Source: Acinetobacter sp. ANC 3781 (lineage in GTDB: Bacteria > Pseudomonadota > Gammaproteobacteria > Pseudomonadales > Moraxellaceae). From it: 64,000 bases of DNA. Below, piece by piece: positions 45,390 to 56,356 of this stretch; the stretch's first letter is position 1, and each line of letters begins with the position of its first letter. A model generated the notes under the pieces. That model saw only the letters and a program-made list of their open reading frames with translations, was not told where the DNA came from and did no database searches. A program made the translations under genes and the position numbers. The stretch lies in the NCBI RefSeq assembly GCF_004331285.1, contig NZ_SJOH01000003.1, positions 152,863-216,862 on the forward strand, written 5' to 3'.

Positions 45390-45420
45390 ACAGGCAAAGA
45401 CATTTTGCCTGTTTTTTATT
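45390..45420 (+). terminator. Hairpin terminator between metQ and metN
   Basis: ACAGGCAAA-GACAT-TTTGCCTGT followed by seven T. It splits the operon, probably giving more binding protein than ATPase and permease. Confidence 0.85.
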
Positions 45421-45441
45421 TTCTGCCTAGTTTCTGACGAT

Positions 45442-46467
45442 ATGATTGAATTTAAAAACATTTCAAAGCACTATCAGCTCAAAGGTCAAACTATACGTGC
45501 CTTGGACCAAATTAATTTGGAAATTCCAGCAGGCAGTATTTTTGGCATTATTGGTTATAGTGGCGCGGGTAAAAGCACCTTAATTCGTTTGATTAATTTA
45601 TTGGAACGACCGAATGAAGGTCAGGTAATTATTAATCAAAAAGATTTTACTGCTTTGGATGCACGCTCATTACGTCAAGAACGTGCAAATATCGGTATGA
45701 TCTTTCAGCACTTCAATTTATTGCAAACCAAAACTGTCGCGGCAAATATTGAAATGCCACTGAAACTTTTGGGTGTAAGCAAGGTTGAACGTGAAAAGCG
45801 CTTAAACGAATTACTTGAGTTTATTGATCTCAAGCATAAAAAAGATGCTTTCCCCGATGAGCTTTCGGGCGGGCAGAAACAACGGGTCGGTATTGCCCGC
45901 GCACTTGCCAATCATCCCAAAATTTTACTCTGCGATGAAGCGACTTCTGCACTTGATCCACAAACCACCAAATCTGTTTTGGCTTTGCTCAAGAAGATTA
46001 ATCAAGAACAGAACATCACCATTGTCATGGTGACCCATGAAATGGATGTCATTGAAACGGTGTGTGATTATGTCGCGGTGATGGAACAAGGTAAAGTGAT
46101 TGAAACCGGTTCTACTCTGGAAATTTTTAGTCAGCCGCAGCATCCAACCACTAAAAACTTTATTCAAACGGTGCTTCAGCAACAGTTACCGGTCAATATT
46201 TTAAACAATCTCGAAAATCAGAATCATAACAGTATTTATTGCCTGCAATTTTTAGGCAAATCTGCTCAAGAAACTGTGGTACAAGCGGTAATTAAGAAAT
46301 TTGATATTAGCTTAAATATCTTATTCGCCAATATGACTGAAATTAATGGCACCGTGATTGGACAGATGTTTATCCAATTGTTGGGTAATCCGGAAATCAT
46401 TCAGCAAGCAATTGAATTTTTAGAACAAAATGGCGTGAAAGTTGAACATTCAGGAGCTCAAGTATGA
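45442..46467 (+). CDS. metN: Methionine ABC transporter ATPase
   Basis: A 341-residue ATPase: Walker A GYSGAGKST (about 38-46), signature LSGGQKQR, Walker B ILLCDEATSALD, and a C-terminal NIL domain (about 265-341) that senses methionine and inhibits transport. It overlaps metI by 4 bases. Confidence 0.96.
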   Translation: MIEFKNISKHYQLKGQTIRALDQINLEIPAGSIFGIIGYSGAGKSTLIRLINLLERPNEGQVIINQKDFTALDARSLRQERANIGMIFQHFNLLQTKTVAANIEMPLKLLGVSKVEREKRLNELLEFIDLKHKKDAFPDELSGGQKQRVGIARALANHPKILLCDEATSALDPQTTKSVLALLKKINQEQNITIVMVTHEMDVIETVCDYVAVMEQGKVIETGSTLEIFSQPQHPTTKNFIQTVLQQQLPVNILNNLENQNHNSIYCLQFLGKSAQETVVQAVIKKFDISLNILFANMTEINGTVIGQMFIQLLGNPEIIQQAIEFLEQNGVKVEHSGAQV

Positions 46468-47159
46468 GAGAATTAATCGTACAATGGCTCACTGAACTGA
46501 CTGCACCGTTTTGGCAAAGTTCCCTGTCGATTGACCAGTTCGTTACGGCATTGCAAGAAACCTTTCACATGGTGTTCTTCGCCATGCTGTTCGGCGGAAT
46601 TTGGGGCTTTATTCAGGGAATTGTATTATTGGTCACCCGACCTGAAGGGATCCTTCCCAATCGTGCGGTTTATCATATTTTAAACCCGATTGTAAATGCC
46701 CTCCGCTCGCTACCTTTCATCATCCTACTGATTGCGGTTATTCCATTAACTAAATTTTTAGTCGGTACTTCAATCGGCACCTGGGCAGCGATTGTTCCAC
46801 TGACCATCTATATTGGTCCATATATGGGTCGCCTGATTGAAACCTCATTGCTTGAAGTGAATGAAGGGATCGTGGAATCTGCTCAAGCGATGGGTGCCAC
46901 CCCATTACAGATTATTTTTAAGTTTATTTTGCCTGAATCACGCAGTTCACTGATTTTGAATTTAACCACTGCGACCATCAGTTTAATTGGCGCAACCGCA
47001 ATGGCGGGTGCAGTCGGTGCCGGTGGTATTGGTGATTTGGCGATTTCATATGGCTATCAACGCTTTGATACCAGTGTGGTCATTTTAACCGTGATTGTGC
47101 TTCTACTCTTGGTGCAAATTGTTCAGACTGTGGGTGAATGGCTCGCCAAACTCAGATAA
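46464..47159 (+). CDS. metI: Methionine ABC transporter permease
   Basis: A 231-residue inner-membrane permease with about five helices and the coupling loop EAAxxxG-like ESAQAMGATPLQIIFKFILP. It pairs with MetN; the overlap ensures equal production. Confidence 0.95.
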   Translation: MRELIVQWLTELTAPFWQSSLSIDQFVTALQETFHMVFFAMLFGGIWGFIQGIVLLVTRPEGILPNRAVYHILNPIVNALRSLPFIILLIAVIPLTKFLVGTSIGTWAAIVPLTIYIGPYMGRLIETSLLEVNEGIVESAQAMGATPLQIIFKFILPESRSSLILNLTTATISLIGATAMAGAVGAGGIGDLAISYGYQRFDTSVVILTVIVLLLLVQIVQTVGEWLAKLR

Positions 47160-47191
47160 GTTAAGATAAATATTGATCAGGTCAAATCTTC

Positions 47192-47216
47192 AAAACCCTC
47201 AGTTAGAGGGTTTTTA
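47192..47216 (+). terminator. Terminator after metI
   Basis: AAAACCCTC-AGTTA-GAGGGTTTTT. Confidence 0.9.
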
Positions 47217-47387
47217 TTTGGCAAAAATATTCTGATTAAAAATAATGCAATTTTATATTTCATCAATAAAAACATCGGCTATAACCAATATTATGAGCAA
47301 AAACCTACTTGAAATTTGGTAAATATTAAGCCATTCCCACATTCAGAGCATGCTAAAATAGCCGTCAGTTTTTGCAGGGACTCATTT

Positions 47388-50300
47388 ATGCACTTTGTTC
47401 ATCTTGGTATACATACAGAATTTTCAATTACGGAATCGATCGTACGTATACCTGATCTTATTAAAGCTGCAGTGAATGATGAAATGCCAGCTTTGGCATT
47501 AACAGATCTGTCCAACTTGCATGCCGCAGTTAAATTTTATAAAAAATGCCTGGATAAGGGCATCAAACCGATTATGGGGAGTGTCATTCGCCTGAATGAT
47601 GCAGACCACAAAGTAACGCTGCTTTCCATGACCAATAAAGGTTGGCGTAGTCTGACCGAAATCGTTTCGCGTGGTTTTATTGAGGGTCAGCAGCTTGATA
47701 TTCCGTGCGTAAAAAAAGAATGGATACTTGAGCAGAGTCAAGACATCATTGTGCTGTTAGGCATGCACAGTGATGTAGGCAAAATGCTCAACTCATCGAA
47801 TCCGCAAAAAGCTGAAGCATTATTGGAAGAATGGATTGAAAAATTTGGCAATCGAGTTTATTTAGCCCTCACCCGTACCGACCGTCCCGATGAAGAAAGT
47901 TTTATTGCAGGTGCGGTTAAGCTGGCCCAAAAATACAATATTGGGGTTGTGGCCCATAATGATGTGCATTTTATTGCAGCAACCGACTTCGAAGCACATG
48001 AAGCACGTGTCTGTATTGCCGATGGCTATGTGCTGGGTGATAACCGCCGTCCACGTTCTTACACACCTGAACAATATTTTAAAACTGCCGAGGAAATGAC
48101 TGAACTGTTTTCAGACATTCCTACAGCGATTGAAAACACCTATCACATTGCCAAACGCTGTAATGTCAGCTTGCGTTTAGGCTTTAATGATCTTCCCGAC
48201 TTCCCCATTCCCGAAGGTCATACCATTGATACCTTCTTTGAGCATATTTCTAAAGAAGGCTTGGAAGAACGCTTAAACTTTCTTTATCCCGTTGAAAAAC
48301 GTGATGAAGACTGGCCTGAAATTCGCAAGGTTTATGATGAACGTCTAGCCTACGAAATTGGGACGATCCTAAACATGGGATTCCCTGGCTACTTCCTGAT
48401 CGTGATGGACTTCATTCAGTGGTCGAAAAATAATGGCGTACCGGTAGGTCCGGGACGTGGTTCAGGTGCGGGTTCACTGGTGGCCTACAGTCTGAAAATT
48501 ACCGATCTCGACCCCCTGCGCTATGACCTGCTGTTCGAACGCTTCTTGAACCCCGAACGTGTCTCAATGCCCGACTTTGACATCGACTTCTGTATTGCAG
48601 GTCGTGACCGGGTGATTGACTATGTGGCCCGTCATTACGGACGAGATGCAGTATCACAGATTGCCACTTTCGGCACCATGGCGGCAAAAGGTGCCATCCG
48701 AGATGTTGCGCGTGTACTGGGTAAATCTTATGGACTTGCAGACCGTATCTCCAAGTTAATCCCGACCAAGCCCTTAGGTGTAGACCTTCGTGCTGCCATC
48801 GACATGGAACCGCAGCTTAAAGATATCGTCACCAATCCATCCAATCCAGACAATGATGATGCGGCTGAAATCTGGGAAATGGCCCTCAAACTTGAAGGTA
48901 TTACCCGTAATACCGGTAAACATGCCGGTGGTGTGGTGATTGCACCGGGTAAAATTACCGACTATTCAGCCGTCATGTGCGATGCAGATGGCACCAACCG
49001 CGTCGCCCAATTCGACAAAGACGATGTTGAATCAGCTGGTTTGGTCAAATTCGACTTCTTGGGTCTGCGTAACCTGACCGTAATTGAAGATGCGATTCAA
49101 AATATTAATAAACGCGTTGGACCGGAAAAAACCGTGGATATTGCGCATATTCCGCTAGACGATGCCAAAGCCTATTCGATATTCGCAAATGCCAATACCA
49201 CAGCGATCTTCCAGTTTGAATCCGTCGGCATGAAAAAAATGCTGAAAGAGGCGCGTCCAAGCAAGTTCGAAGAAATTATCGCTTTCGTATCCTTGTACCG
49301 TCCGGGTCCAATGGATCTTATTCCTGACTTTATCCACCGTATGCATGGCGGTGAGTTTGAATATCTGCATCCCCTATTGGAAGGCGTGCTTGAGCCGACT
49401 TACGGGATCATGGTGTATCAGGAACAGGTTATGCAAGCTGCACAGTACTGTGCCGGTTATACCCTCGGTGGCGCGGATATGTTGCGTCGAGCCATGGGTA
49501 AAAAGAAACCTGAAGAAATGGTTAAGCAGCGTCAAATCTTTATTGAAGGTGCTGCAAAAAAAGACATTGATGAAGCCACAGCCAACCATATTTTTGACTA
49601 TATGGAGAAGTTTGCAGGTTACGGTTTTAACAAATCACATGCGGCAGCTTACGCCTTAATTGCTTACCAAACAGCATGGTTAAAAGCCTATTATCCGTCT
49701 GAATTTATGGCAGCAGTACTCACTTCGGAAATGCAGAATACCGACAGTATTGTATTTTTGATTGATGACTGCCGAATTAATGGCTTAGAAGTGTTTCCAC
49801 CTTCTATTAATATGTCTTTTTACCAGTTCCATGCCAGTGATGAAAAAACCATTGTTTACGGTCTAGGTGCCATTAAAGGCGTGGGTGAAGCAGCTATGCA
49901 ATCGGTGATTGACTCACGTTTGCAGGATGGTCCTTACAAAGATTTATTCGATTTTTGCCACCGTATTGATTTGAAAAAAATCAATAAACGGACTTTGGAA
50001 GCCCTCATCCGTTCAGGTGCTCTAGACTGTTTGGGCATTGATCGTGCCAGTATTATGGCGCAGTTGCCTGAAGCGGTTCAAGCGGCTGAACAGGCACGCT
50101 CTAATCGCGAAACCGGAATTATGGATTTATTTGGTGAAGTTGAAGAAGTTCAACGCAAACCGTCTAAACCAGTAAAACCATGGTCAGATGAAGTTCGCCT
50201 TAAAGGCGAAAAAGACACGCTTGGCTTGTATCTCACCGGACATCCGATTGATGTTTATCGTCCAGAGTTAAAATCCTTTATTCCTGTACGAATTAATGAA

Positions 50301-50951
50301 TTAACCCCGACCCGTCGCGGTATCACCACGGTATTTGCCGGACTGGTTGTGGATGTTGCCAACTTCCCGAACCGTATGATGGTGACTCTGGATGATGGTA
50401 CGGCACGTATTGAAGTTTCTGCCAATCATGAACGCTTCCAGCGCTTTAAAGATGTCATTCAAGCTGACCGTGTGGTGGTGATTGAAGGCGAAATCTATGA
50501 GCGTGAAGGTTATGACCGTCCGATGGGACGTTTAACCAAGGCGTTCAGCCTGAATGAGATTCGTCAGAAACGTGCCAATAGCATTCAGATTAAACTGAAT
50601 AGTGAACATCTGACCAAAACCCTGAGTCAGGATTTACAAAAGATTCTGATTCCATATTGTAATGTCGATATGTGTAATCACATTCCAATGCAATTACAGA
50701 TTGATTATCCCTACGCTTCTGCGGAAGTTCATTTGGGACTGAATTGGAAAGTTGCGCCACAGGATGAACTGCTGGCGAAATTACGCGATTATTTTGGTAA
50801 AGATGTCATTCACATTGAATATCAAGTGAAATCCAAAGCTGCCAAGGCCGCGCATCATAGTAAGCCGGCATTCATTGCACCACCTCCTGCAAATGTCAGC
50901 ATGGATGATGCGATGGATCTATATCAGGCTGAAGCTAATCAATATTCTTAA
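47388..50951 (+). CDS. dnaE: DNA polymerase III alpha subunit
   Basis: The 1187-residue replicative polymerase. PHP domain at the start (HLGIHTEFSITES), polymerase core with catalytic aspartates in MPDFDIDFC (about 395-401), a tandem HhH region and an OB fold, and a C-terminal clamp-binding tail. The start at 47388 follows AGGGA; an upstream frame adds 24 non-family residues. Length is close to E. coli DnaE (1160). Confidence 0.97.
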   Translation: MHFVHLGIHTEFSITESIVRIPDLIKAAVNDEMPALALTDLSNLHAAVKFYKKCLDKGIKPIMGSVIRLNDADHKVTLLSMTNKGWRSLTEIVSRGFIEGQQLDIPCVKKEWILEQSQDIIVLLGMHSDVGKMLNSSNPQKAEALLEEWIEKFGNRVYLALTRTDRPDEESFIAGAVKLAQKYNIGVVAHNDVHFIAATDFEAHEARVCIADGYVLGDNRRPRSYTPEQYFKTAEEMTELFSDIPTAIENTYHIAKRCNVSLRLGFNDLPDFPIPEGHTIDTFFEHISKEGLEERLNFLYPVEKRDEDWPEIRKVYDERLAYEIGTILNMGFPGYFLIVMDFIQWSKNNGVPVGPGRGSGAGSLVAYSLKITDLDPLRYDLLFERFLNPERVSMPDFDIDFCIAGRDRVIDYVARHYGRDAVSQIATFGTMAAKGAIRDVARVLGKSYGLADRISKLIPTKPLGVDLRAAIDMEPQLKDIVTNPSNPDNDDAAEIWEMALKLEGITRNTGKHAGGVVIAPGKITDYSAVMCDADGTNRVAQFDKDDVESAGLVKFDFLGLRNLTVIEDAIQNINKRVGPEKTVDIAHIPLDDAKAYSIFANANTTAIFQFESVGMKKMLKEARPSKFEEIIAFVSLYRPGPMDLIPDFIHRMHGGEFEYLHPLLEGVLEPTYGIMVYQEQVMQAAQYCAGYTLGGADMLRRAMGKKKPEEMVKQRQIFIEGAAKKDIDEATANHIFDYMEKFAGYGFNKSHAAAYALIAYQTAWLKAYYPSEFMAAVLTSEMQNTDSIVFLIDDCRINGLEVFPPSINMSFYQFHASDEKTIVYGLGAIKGVGEAAMQSVIDSRLQDGPYKDLFDFCHRIDLKKINKRTLEALIRSGALDCLGIDRASIMAQLPEAVQAAEQARSNRETGIMDLFGEVEEVQRKPSKPVKPWSDEVRLKGEKDTLGLYLTGHPIDVYRPELKSFIPVRINELTPTRRGITTVFAGLVVDVANFPNRMMVTLDDGTARIEVSANHERFQRFKDVIQADRVVVIEGEIYEREGYDRPMGRLTKAFSLNEIRQKRANSIQIKLNSEHLTKTLSQDLQKILIPYCNVDMCNHIPMQLQIDYPYASAEVHLGLNWKVAPQDELLAKLRDYFGKDVIHIEYQVKSKAAKAAHHSKPAFIAPPPANVSMDDAMDLYQAEANQYS

Positions 50952-50984
50952 TTTTTAAATATTTAAATTCAAATCGGACACATT

Positions 50985-51842
50985 ATGAGTCAAGTTGACA
51001 ATGCTGCTGTTTCAGCACATCTCTCCCATGTGCGTATTGTCATGGTCAATACCACATTACCCGCGAATATCGGTAGTGCTTTACGCGCTATGAAAACCAT
51101 GGGCTTATGCAAACTGGTACTGGTTGAACCTAAAACCTATCCGCATCCGGACATCAATGCCCTAGCTGCAGGCGCTGTCGATTTAATTGAACAGATTGAA
51201 ATTGTGCCTACATTAGAAGACGCAATTAAAGATTGTCATCTGGTTTTTGGTACCAGCGCCCGTAGCCGTACCATTCCGTGGCCTTTGCTAGATGCCCGTC
51301 CTGCTGCGGAAAAATCACTGAATGCTGTGGTCAAAGATCAACAGGAAATAGCGATTGTATTTGGTCGTGAAGACCGTGGCCTGACCAATGAGGAATTGGC
51401 GATGGCCAATTATCACGTCACCATTCCAGTCAATAACGATTATGGCGTATTGAACGTTGCCCAAGCCATTCAGGTGATTTGCTATGAAATGCGCATGGCG
51501 GCCATGGCATTGACCGAACAAAAAGAAAATCCTGAAGCGACGATGCATGTGACCGATGAAATTGACATGCAGTGGGATGAGCCATTGGTGACGCATGAAC
51601 AAATGGAACAGTTCTACCCGCATATTGAAAAAATGTTGGCAGAAATTGAATTTATGGATCCAAAAAATCCACGTTTATTGCCTTTACGCTTGCGTCGTCT
51701 CTTTGGACGTATACAATTAGACCGTATGGAATATCATTTACTTCGTGGAATATTCACGCGCGTACAAGCGATGAATAGTGGTAAATGGAAAAAATCTACT
51801 GACAAAATAACAGATTCTTCAGAGGATCAACCTAATGCTTAA
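50985..51842 (+). CDS. trmJ: tRNA (cytidine/uridine-2'-O)-methyltransferase TrmJ
   Basis: A 285-residue SpoU-class enzyme methylating the ribose at position 32 of tRNA. Knot motifs are visible: [27 protein letters not shown] and [14 protein letters not shown]. The C-terminal 100 residues form the TrmJ dimerisation extension. It overlaps cysE by 8 bases. Confidence 0.93.
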   Translation: MSQVDNAAVSAHLSHVRIVMVNTTLPANIGSALRAMKTMGLCKLVLVEPKTYPHPDINALAAGAVDLIEQIEIVPTLEDAIKDCHLVFGTSARSRTIPWPLLDARPAAEKSLNAVVKDQQEIAIVFGREDRGLTNEELAMANYHVTIPVNNDYGVLNVAQAIQVICYEMRMAAMALTEQKENPEATMHVTDEIDMQWDEPLVTHEQMEQFYPHIEKMLAEIEFMDPKNPRLLPLRLRRLFGRIQLDRMEYHLLRGIFTRVQAMNSGKWKKSTDKITDSSEDQPNA

Positions 51843-52641
51843 ACAGCTCAGAGAAGACATAAAGGCTGTATTCGCGCGCGATCCTGCAGCTCGAAACACC
51901 TTAGAAGTTCTAACCACTTATCCAGGCATTCATGCACTGATTATGCATCGTATTGCCCATGAACTTTGGCAAAAAGAGTGTAAAGGCTCTGCTCGCCTGC
52001 TGTCTTCTTTTAGCCGTTTTGCCACAGGTATTGAAATTCACCCGGGTGCAAAAATTGGTCGCCGTTTCTTTATCGACCATGGCATGGGTGTGGTGATTGG
52101 TGAAACTGCTGAAATTGGTGATGATGTCACGCTTTATCACGGCGTGACCCTGGGCGGTACCACCTGGAATAAAGGTAAACGTCATCCCACCCTGGAAGAT
52201 GGTGTGGTGGTGGGTGCCGGTGCAAAAATTCTTGGACCCTTTACCGTGGGTAAAAACTCTAAAGTCGGTTCCAATGCAGTCGTGACCAAAGAAGTTCCGC
52301 CGGATACCACAGCCGTTGGCAATCCAGCGCGCTTTATCACCAAAGACAAACCCAAAGATGATGAAGAAGCACGTCGCCGTGATTATGCAGAAAGCATTGG
52401 CTTCCAACCTTATGCTGCAACACAAGATCAGTCAGATCCGATTTTAGACGGTATGCGGGTTTTGCTGGACCGAATTCAACATAATGAAAAACGCATGAAT
52501 ACCTTGTGTCAGCGTTTATCTTTACTCGATCCTTCATTTAAAAAGCAGCACGACGAACAGCCTTTTAGTGTTGAAGAACTTAAAATTATTGAAGATGTAC
52601 GCCGTGAATGTGAAGCGCAAAGCAGTCAATCCAAAGCCTAA
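51835..52641 (+). CDS. cysE: Serine O-acetyltransferase
   Basis: A 268-residue enzyme making O-acetylserine for cysteine. A helical N-terminal domain is followed by hexapeptide repeats with the active-site pair His in [18 protein letters not shown] and [12 protein letters not shown]. The C-terminal 65 residues extend beyond short family members. Acinetobacter-type trmJ-cysE coupling. Confidence 0.95.
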   Translation: MLKQLREDIKAVFARDPAARNTLEVLTTYPGIHALIMHRIAHELWQKECKGSARLLSSFSRFATGIEIHPGAKIGRRFFIDHGMGVVIGETAEIGDDVTLYHGVTLGGTTWNKGKRHPTLEDGVVVGAGAKILGPFTVGKNSKVGSNAVVTKEVPPDTTAVGNPARFITKDKPKDDEEARRRDYAESIGFQPYAATQDQSDPILDGMRVLLDRIQHNEKRMNTLCQRLSLLDPSFKKQHDEQPFSVEELKIIEDVRRECEAQSSQSKA

Positions 52642-52670
52642 AGTACTTATCTAAAAGATTAACAAGCGCT

Positions 52671-52718
52671 AACTTGCATGTTGATGCCAGTTTTTTTAGA
52701 CTGATGAGCATGCAAGTT
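52671..52718. repeat. 10-bp inverted repeat next to the dispersed repeat
   Basis: AACTTGCATG (52671-52680) and CATGCAAGTT (52709-52718) with 28 bases between, including a T run; may be a weak terminator for cysE or an element boundary. Confidence 0.5.
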
Positions 52719-52722
52719 CGGT

Positions 52723-52838
52723 TTGTTGGCACTTCATTTATGTTTGTGACGGCGCATACTTTTAGCTGATATGAGATGAAGCAGGAATTTAGTTATTTTA
52801 TAAATGAGTGCTTCGTAACGATATAGCAGTAAACACTA
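52723..52838 (+). repeat. Dispersed intergenic repeat, copy 2
   Basis: Aligns along its whole length with 10974-11091, with small gaps. It lies, like copy 1, just after the end of an operon and before the next promoter. Confidence 0.75.
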
Positions 52839-52872
52839 ATCAATTTTAAAATTAAATGAATGGATGACCTAT

Positions 52873-53787
52873 ATGACCCTTAAGCCTTTGGCATGCACAT
52901 TAATTGCTGTATCTTTATTATCCGCGTGTAGTACGACCCCTAAAAAAGATGAAAAGCAAAATAGTCCGATTATTTTCACTGAACCTGATTTGACTGCACC
53001 ATTCTATGCACTGAATCCATTTAACTATGATGCTCCGCCTCCTTTTGAAATCGCTTTAAAACAAGCTGCAGTACAGCCTGTAAATAAAGTGGAAGTGAAT
53101 CTTCAAAGTGATCCTTCCAAGAAAGTAACGTTAGATGTAAACAAGCTGATTATTCCTACCGTTAACAGCAATGAGCGTAATTTAAAATTTGCCGTACTTG
53201 CAGGTGAAAATGAAATTGATATCACTGAAATTGATGATTTCTTACAACTGGTTGAAGGTAAAGCACGTCATTACCCACCTCGTTTTACTGAGCGTCAAGA
53301 ACGTAAAGGGTTTGAAGCAAAATTAAGAGAATTGACTCAACAGCTCGATACATTAGCATCTAGAGACAATGCGTCTTTTGATGTGCTGATTCGCGCATTT
53401 AAAGCTAGCGTGATGGCGCGTAACTTGGACTTGGGTTCAGTCTACACCACTAAATCTTTAACCTATGCACAACGTATTTTAAAAATTAATAAAGAAGATG
53501 CGGAAGCAAACTTCTGGTTTGGTTTTGGTTTATCCGAAGGTGGTGGTCAGCGTGAAGCAATTCCTTATTTAGATAAGGCGATGAAAGCGGGTGTTCAAGA
53601 AGCCTATCTCTCTGCGGCAAATAACTACATTGCCATGGAACAAAAGAAAAATGCGATTCAAACTTTGAAAAATTACAAAGTAAAATATCCGCAAGAAGCT
53701 GAAGTGGCTGACCGTTTAATTGCTGAAATTGAAAAGCAAGGTCGCTGGAATGTATGGCAAATCCTTACTCCACCTAAAGCATCTTAA
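52873..53787 (+). CDS. TPR-containing lipoprotein
   Basis: A 304-residue lipoprotein with lipobox LLSAC after a signal (MTLKPLACTLIAVSLLSAC). The C-terminal half has TPR-like helix pairs (AEANFWFGFGLSEGGGQREA, EAYLSAANNYIAMEQKKNAI). Start at 52873; 52864 would add three residues. Function unknown; similar lipoproteins are widespread in Acinetobacter. A terminator follows. Confidence 0.8.
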   Translation: MTLKPLACTLIAVSLLSACSTTPKKDEKQNSPIIFTEPDLTAPFYALNPFNYDAPPPFEIALKQAAVQPVNKVEVNLQSDPSKKVTLDVNKLIIPTVNSNERNLKFAVLAGENEIDITEIDDFLQLVEGKARHYPPRFTERQERKGFEAKLRELTQQLDTLASRDNASFDVLIRAFKASVMARNLDLGSVYTTKSLTYAQRILKINKEDAEANFWFGFGLSEGGGQREAIPYLDKAMKAGVQEAYLSAANNYIAMEQKKNAIQTLKNYKVKYPQEAEVADRLIAEIEKQGRWNVWQILTPPKAS

Positions 53788-53804
53788 TTTTAATTAATGA
53801 TTTA

Positions 53805-53834
53805 AATAGGCCGTCCAGTACGGTCTATTTTTAT
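53805..53834 (+). terminator. Terminator after the TPR lipoprotein gene
   Basis: AATAGGCCGT-CCAGT-ACGGTCTATT followed by TTTAT. Confidence 0.8.
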
Positions 53835-53866
53835 TTGGGTGAATTGAAAATTAGAAGAATTGTCGT

Positions 53867-55921
53867 ATGATGAATAAAAATTCAAACAAATCCTTATTGC
53901 AGACTATTATTATGCCAAAACAGATATACAAAGTTTTATTTGCTGCGCTAGTCAGTAGTTATTTGCTGACAGGATGTCAAATCGTAAGTGTTAAAAGCCA
54001 AGCCATCAACGTCACCATCGCCAATGAACGAGAAAGCATACTCACCCGCAACAAATTGAGTGAAGCGAGTTTAAACGTGCTTTCAATGACAGGTCGTGAA
54101 GCAAAAATCTGCTCTGACGAACCTGAACAATGTGTGCAGGAACTGCAACAAATTCCCCAAATTCAAGATGAACAATTATTATCTACTGCCAGCGAAGTCT
54201 ACTTAGCCAAAGCCTTAACCTTTGAAAATTCAAGTGATTGTAAGAGTGGAATATTAACTAGCACCAAATCACAAGAAAAACAGCAGCTCCAGCAACTGAC
54301 TTATGATAAATGTTTGGACCAACAACTTTACATGCTGGATAAAAGTATTCGATACAGTTATGCCTATATGTTTAAAACAAAACGCGGTCCCCAAGACCGT
54401 ATTTTTGATAACAGACAGGTTCAAATTCGTGACTTTTACAACTTAGCTTTGGCTAAACTGGTTTCCGCTTATGCGCTGCGTCACAAACCTACAGAAGTTG
54501 AACACCAGATTAAAGTTGGAAAAAGCATCTACAGCATTAACTTTGATTATTACCCACAGCTTAAAGAACAAAAAATTGAGCAATTGCTTTCAAGTTATAA
54601 TTTGAATTTTTCAGGTTTACGCTCCATTAACCGCCGTGATGGTTTTGGTTCAGAATTTGTCGTCGTTTTACCCCAAGTTAAAGATGATATTGGCGAAGGT
54701 AAAAATAAATATATTATCGACCCGATGAATTTTAGCTACAAAAATGGCATCAATCCGAATATCCATCAGGCCCGTTATTTGGCAGCCACCATTACCGCGC
54801 AACCAAAATCTGCGACCAATATTGAGGACATTTTAACTAAGTCAGAGTTTGAACTAAAAGCCTTTGATCCTTACAAATATGAAAAAGTAACCATGGCCGG
54901 TAAGACCTACCCGCTTGCAGGTAACTTTTCGACTCCCTATGGTTTATGGCTGGCACAAAATAATCTAGGCAAAGCTGCCTACTTAACCCTGATTGATCGT
55001 GATAATCATCTCACTATGCCTCATTTATACATGCTCGAGCCTTACAACCCGAAGAAAAAAGTGATTGTATTAGTGCATGGTTTGGCCAGCAGTCCTGAAG
55101 CATGGATTCGACTGACCAATGATATTATGGGAGATGCGGTACTGCGAGAAAACTTTCAGGTATGGCAAGTATTCTATTCAACCAATATGCCGATTATTGA
55201 AAGTCGCTTTCAAATCTATGCCCTTCTTAACCAGGCTTTTGCACAAGTTGATTCCACAGCACCAGCCAAAAAAGATGCCGTTCTGATTGGACATAGTATG
55301 GGCGGTATTATTGCCCGGTTATTGGTAAGTGATGCGGATGTGACTAAAAAGGCTTTAGCCATGATGAATAATCGCCAATTAAATAAATACCAAAAATTAC
55401 CGATCATTTCTCAGCGCTTAGTAATTAAAGATATTCCTAATTTCAGTCGTGCGATATTTCTTGCCACCCCGCATAAAGGAACCGATTATGCAGATCGCTG
55501 GTTTACCAAGGCAGCACGTAAAATTATTCGTATACCGGGTGCATTCTTGTCTGCCATCACTGACAGCATACAAACCCAGGATCTTGACGTTAAAGAGCTC
55601 TTAACCCAGATTGATCATGGTCTTATTCAAAATGGTCCAAGTGACTTAAGCCATCAGTCAAAATTTATGGAACTGACCAAAGACATTAACCCGCGTAAAG
55701 GCCTCATGTTCCATTCTATTATGGGCAACATCACCGACAGTGATGATCTGAATATCATTAGCGATGATGTCGTTACTTATCAAAGTGCTCACTTAGATGG
55801 AGCTGTTTCTGAAAAGATTATTAAAGGCGGACATTCTATTCAAGAAACACCAGAAGCCATTTTAGAATTACGTCGAATATTGCGCCTCCATCTCATCCAG
55901 TTAGGTTTACATAAACCTTAA
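53867..55921 (+). CDS. Alpha/beta-hydrolase lipoprotein (lipase/esterase-like)
   Basis: A 684-residue protein. Lipobox LLTGC after PKQIYKVLFAALVSSY, so the mature protein is outer-membrane or periplasmic. After a long N-terminal region (about 400 residues) of unknown fold, a hydrolase domain shows the oxyanion VLVHGLASSPEAW and nucleophile GHSMGG; a His (GGHSIQ) near the end completes a possible triad. The start is uncertain: 53867 gives 15 extra residues before MPKQIYK (53912). Substrate unknown. Confidence 0.8.
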   Translation: MMNKNSNKSLLQTIIMPKQIYKVLFAALVSSYLLTGCQIVSVKSQAINVTIANERESILTRNKLSEASLNVLSMTGREAKICSDEPEQCVQELQQIPQIQDEQLLSTASEVYLAKALTFENSSDCKSGILTSTKSQEKQQLQQLTYDKCLDQQLYMLDKSIRYSYAYMFKTKRGPQDRIFDNRQVQIRDFYNLALAKLVSAYALRHKPTEVEHQIKVGKSIYSINFDYYPQLKEQKIEQLLSSYNLNFSGLRSINRRDGFGSEFVVVLPQVKDDIGEGKNKYIIDPMNFSYKNGINPNIHQARYLAATITAQPKSATNIEDILTKSEFELKAFDPYKYEKVTMAGKTYPLAGNFSTPYGLWLAQNNLGKAAYLTLIDRDNHLTMPHLYMLEPYNPKKKVIVLVHGLASSPEAWIRLTNDIMGDAVLRENFQVWQVFYSTNMPIIESRFQIYALLNQAFAQVDSTAPAKKDAVLIGHSMGGIIARLLVSDADVTKKALAMMNNRQLNKYQKLPIISQRLVIKDIPNFSRAIFLATPHKGTDYADRWFTKAARKIIRIPGAFLSAITDSIQTQDLDVKELLTQIDHGLIQNGPSDLSHQSKFMELTKDINPRKGLMFHSIMGNITDSDDLNIISDDVVTYQSAHLDGAVSEKIIKGGHSIQETPEAILELRRILRLHLIQLGLHKP

Positions 55922-56356
55922 GGATAAAGATTTACTAATCTCAGGCGATAATGTGGATAAAGCATTGTCGACTGATTTTCTATTAAATTTAATGTGAAGA
56001 TATTTGCTTAGACTATTTCCAAGCATCATTAAAATAGTTCAGATGTAGCTTACTGATCTTCATTACAGCTATATTCAACCACCCTTAGTATCCTCATAAA
56101 AAAATAAAAAAACTGTTTCCTCATTTTTACGTATTTGTTGCAAAGCATTTTTCTCTACTCATGCAAATTTGATAAGATAAGCCACTCGAATGAAGTTAAA
56201 TTTTTTGATGGACATGACGGGCCAGAAAATCAAAAAATATAAGCTGAATGTCTTAGTACTGAACTGACTTATTCTTCATGCAAAAAATTGAAATTGGTGA
56301 GACAGCCAAGTTTTTAGTGATTTAGATTTATTCAAATATTTAAGGATTTTACCTCA
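55922..56356. other. 435-base gap before mutS
   Basis: AT-rich with no convincing gene, repeat or terminator. It should contain the mutS promoter, which I could not single out. Confidence 0.4.
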
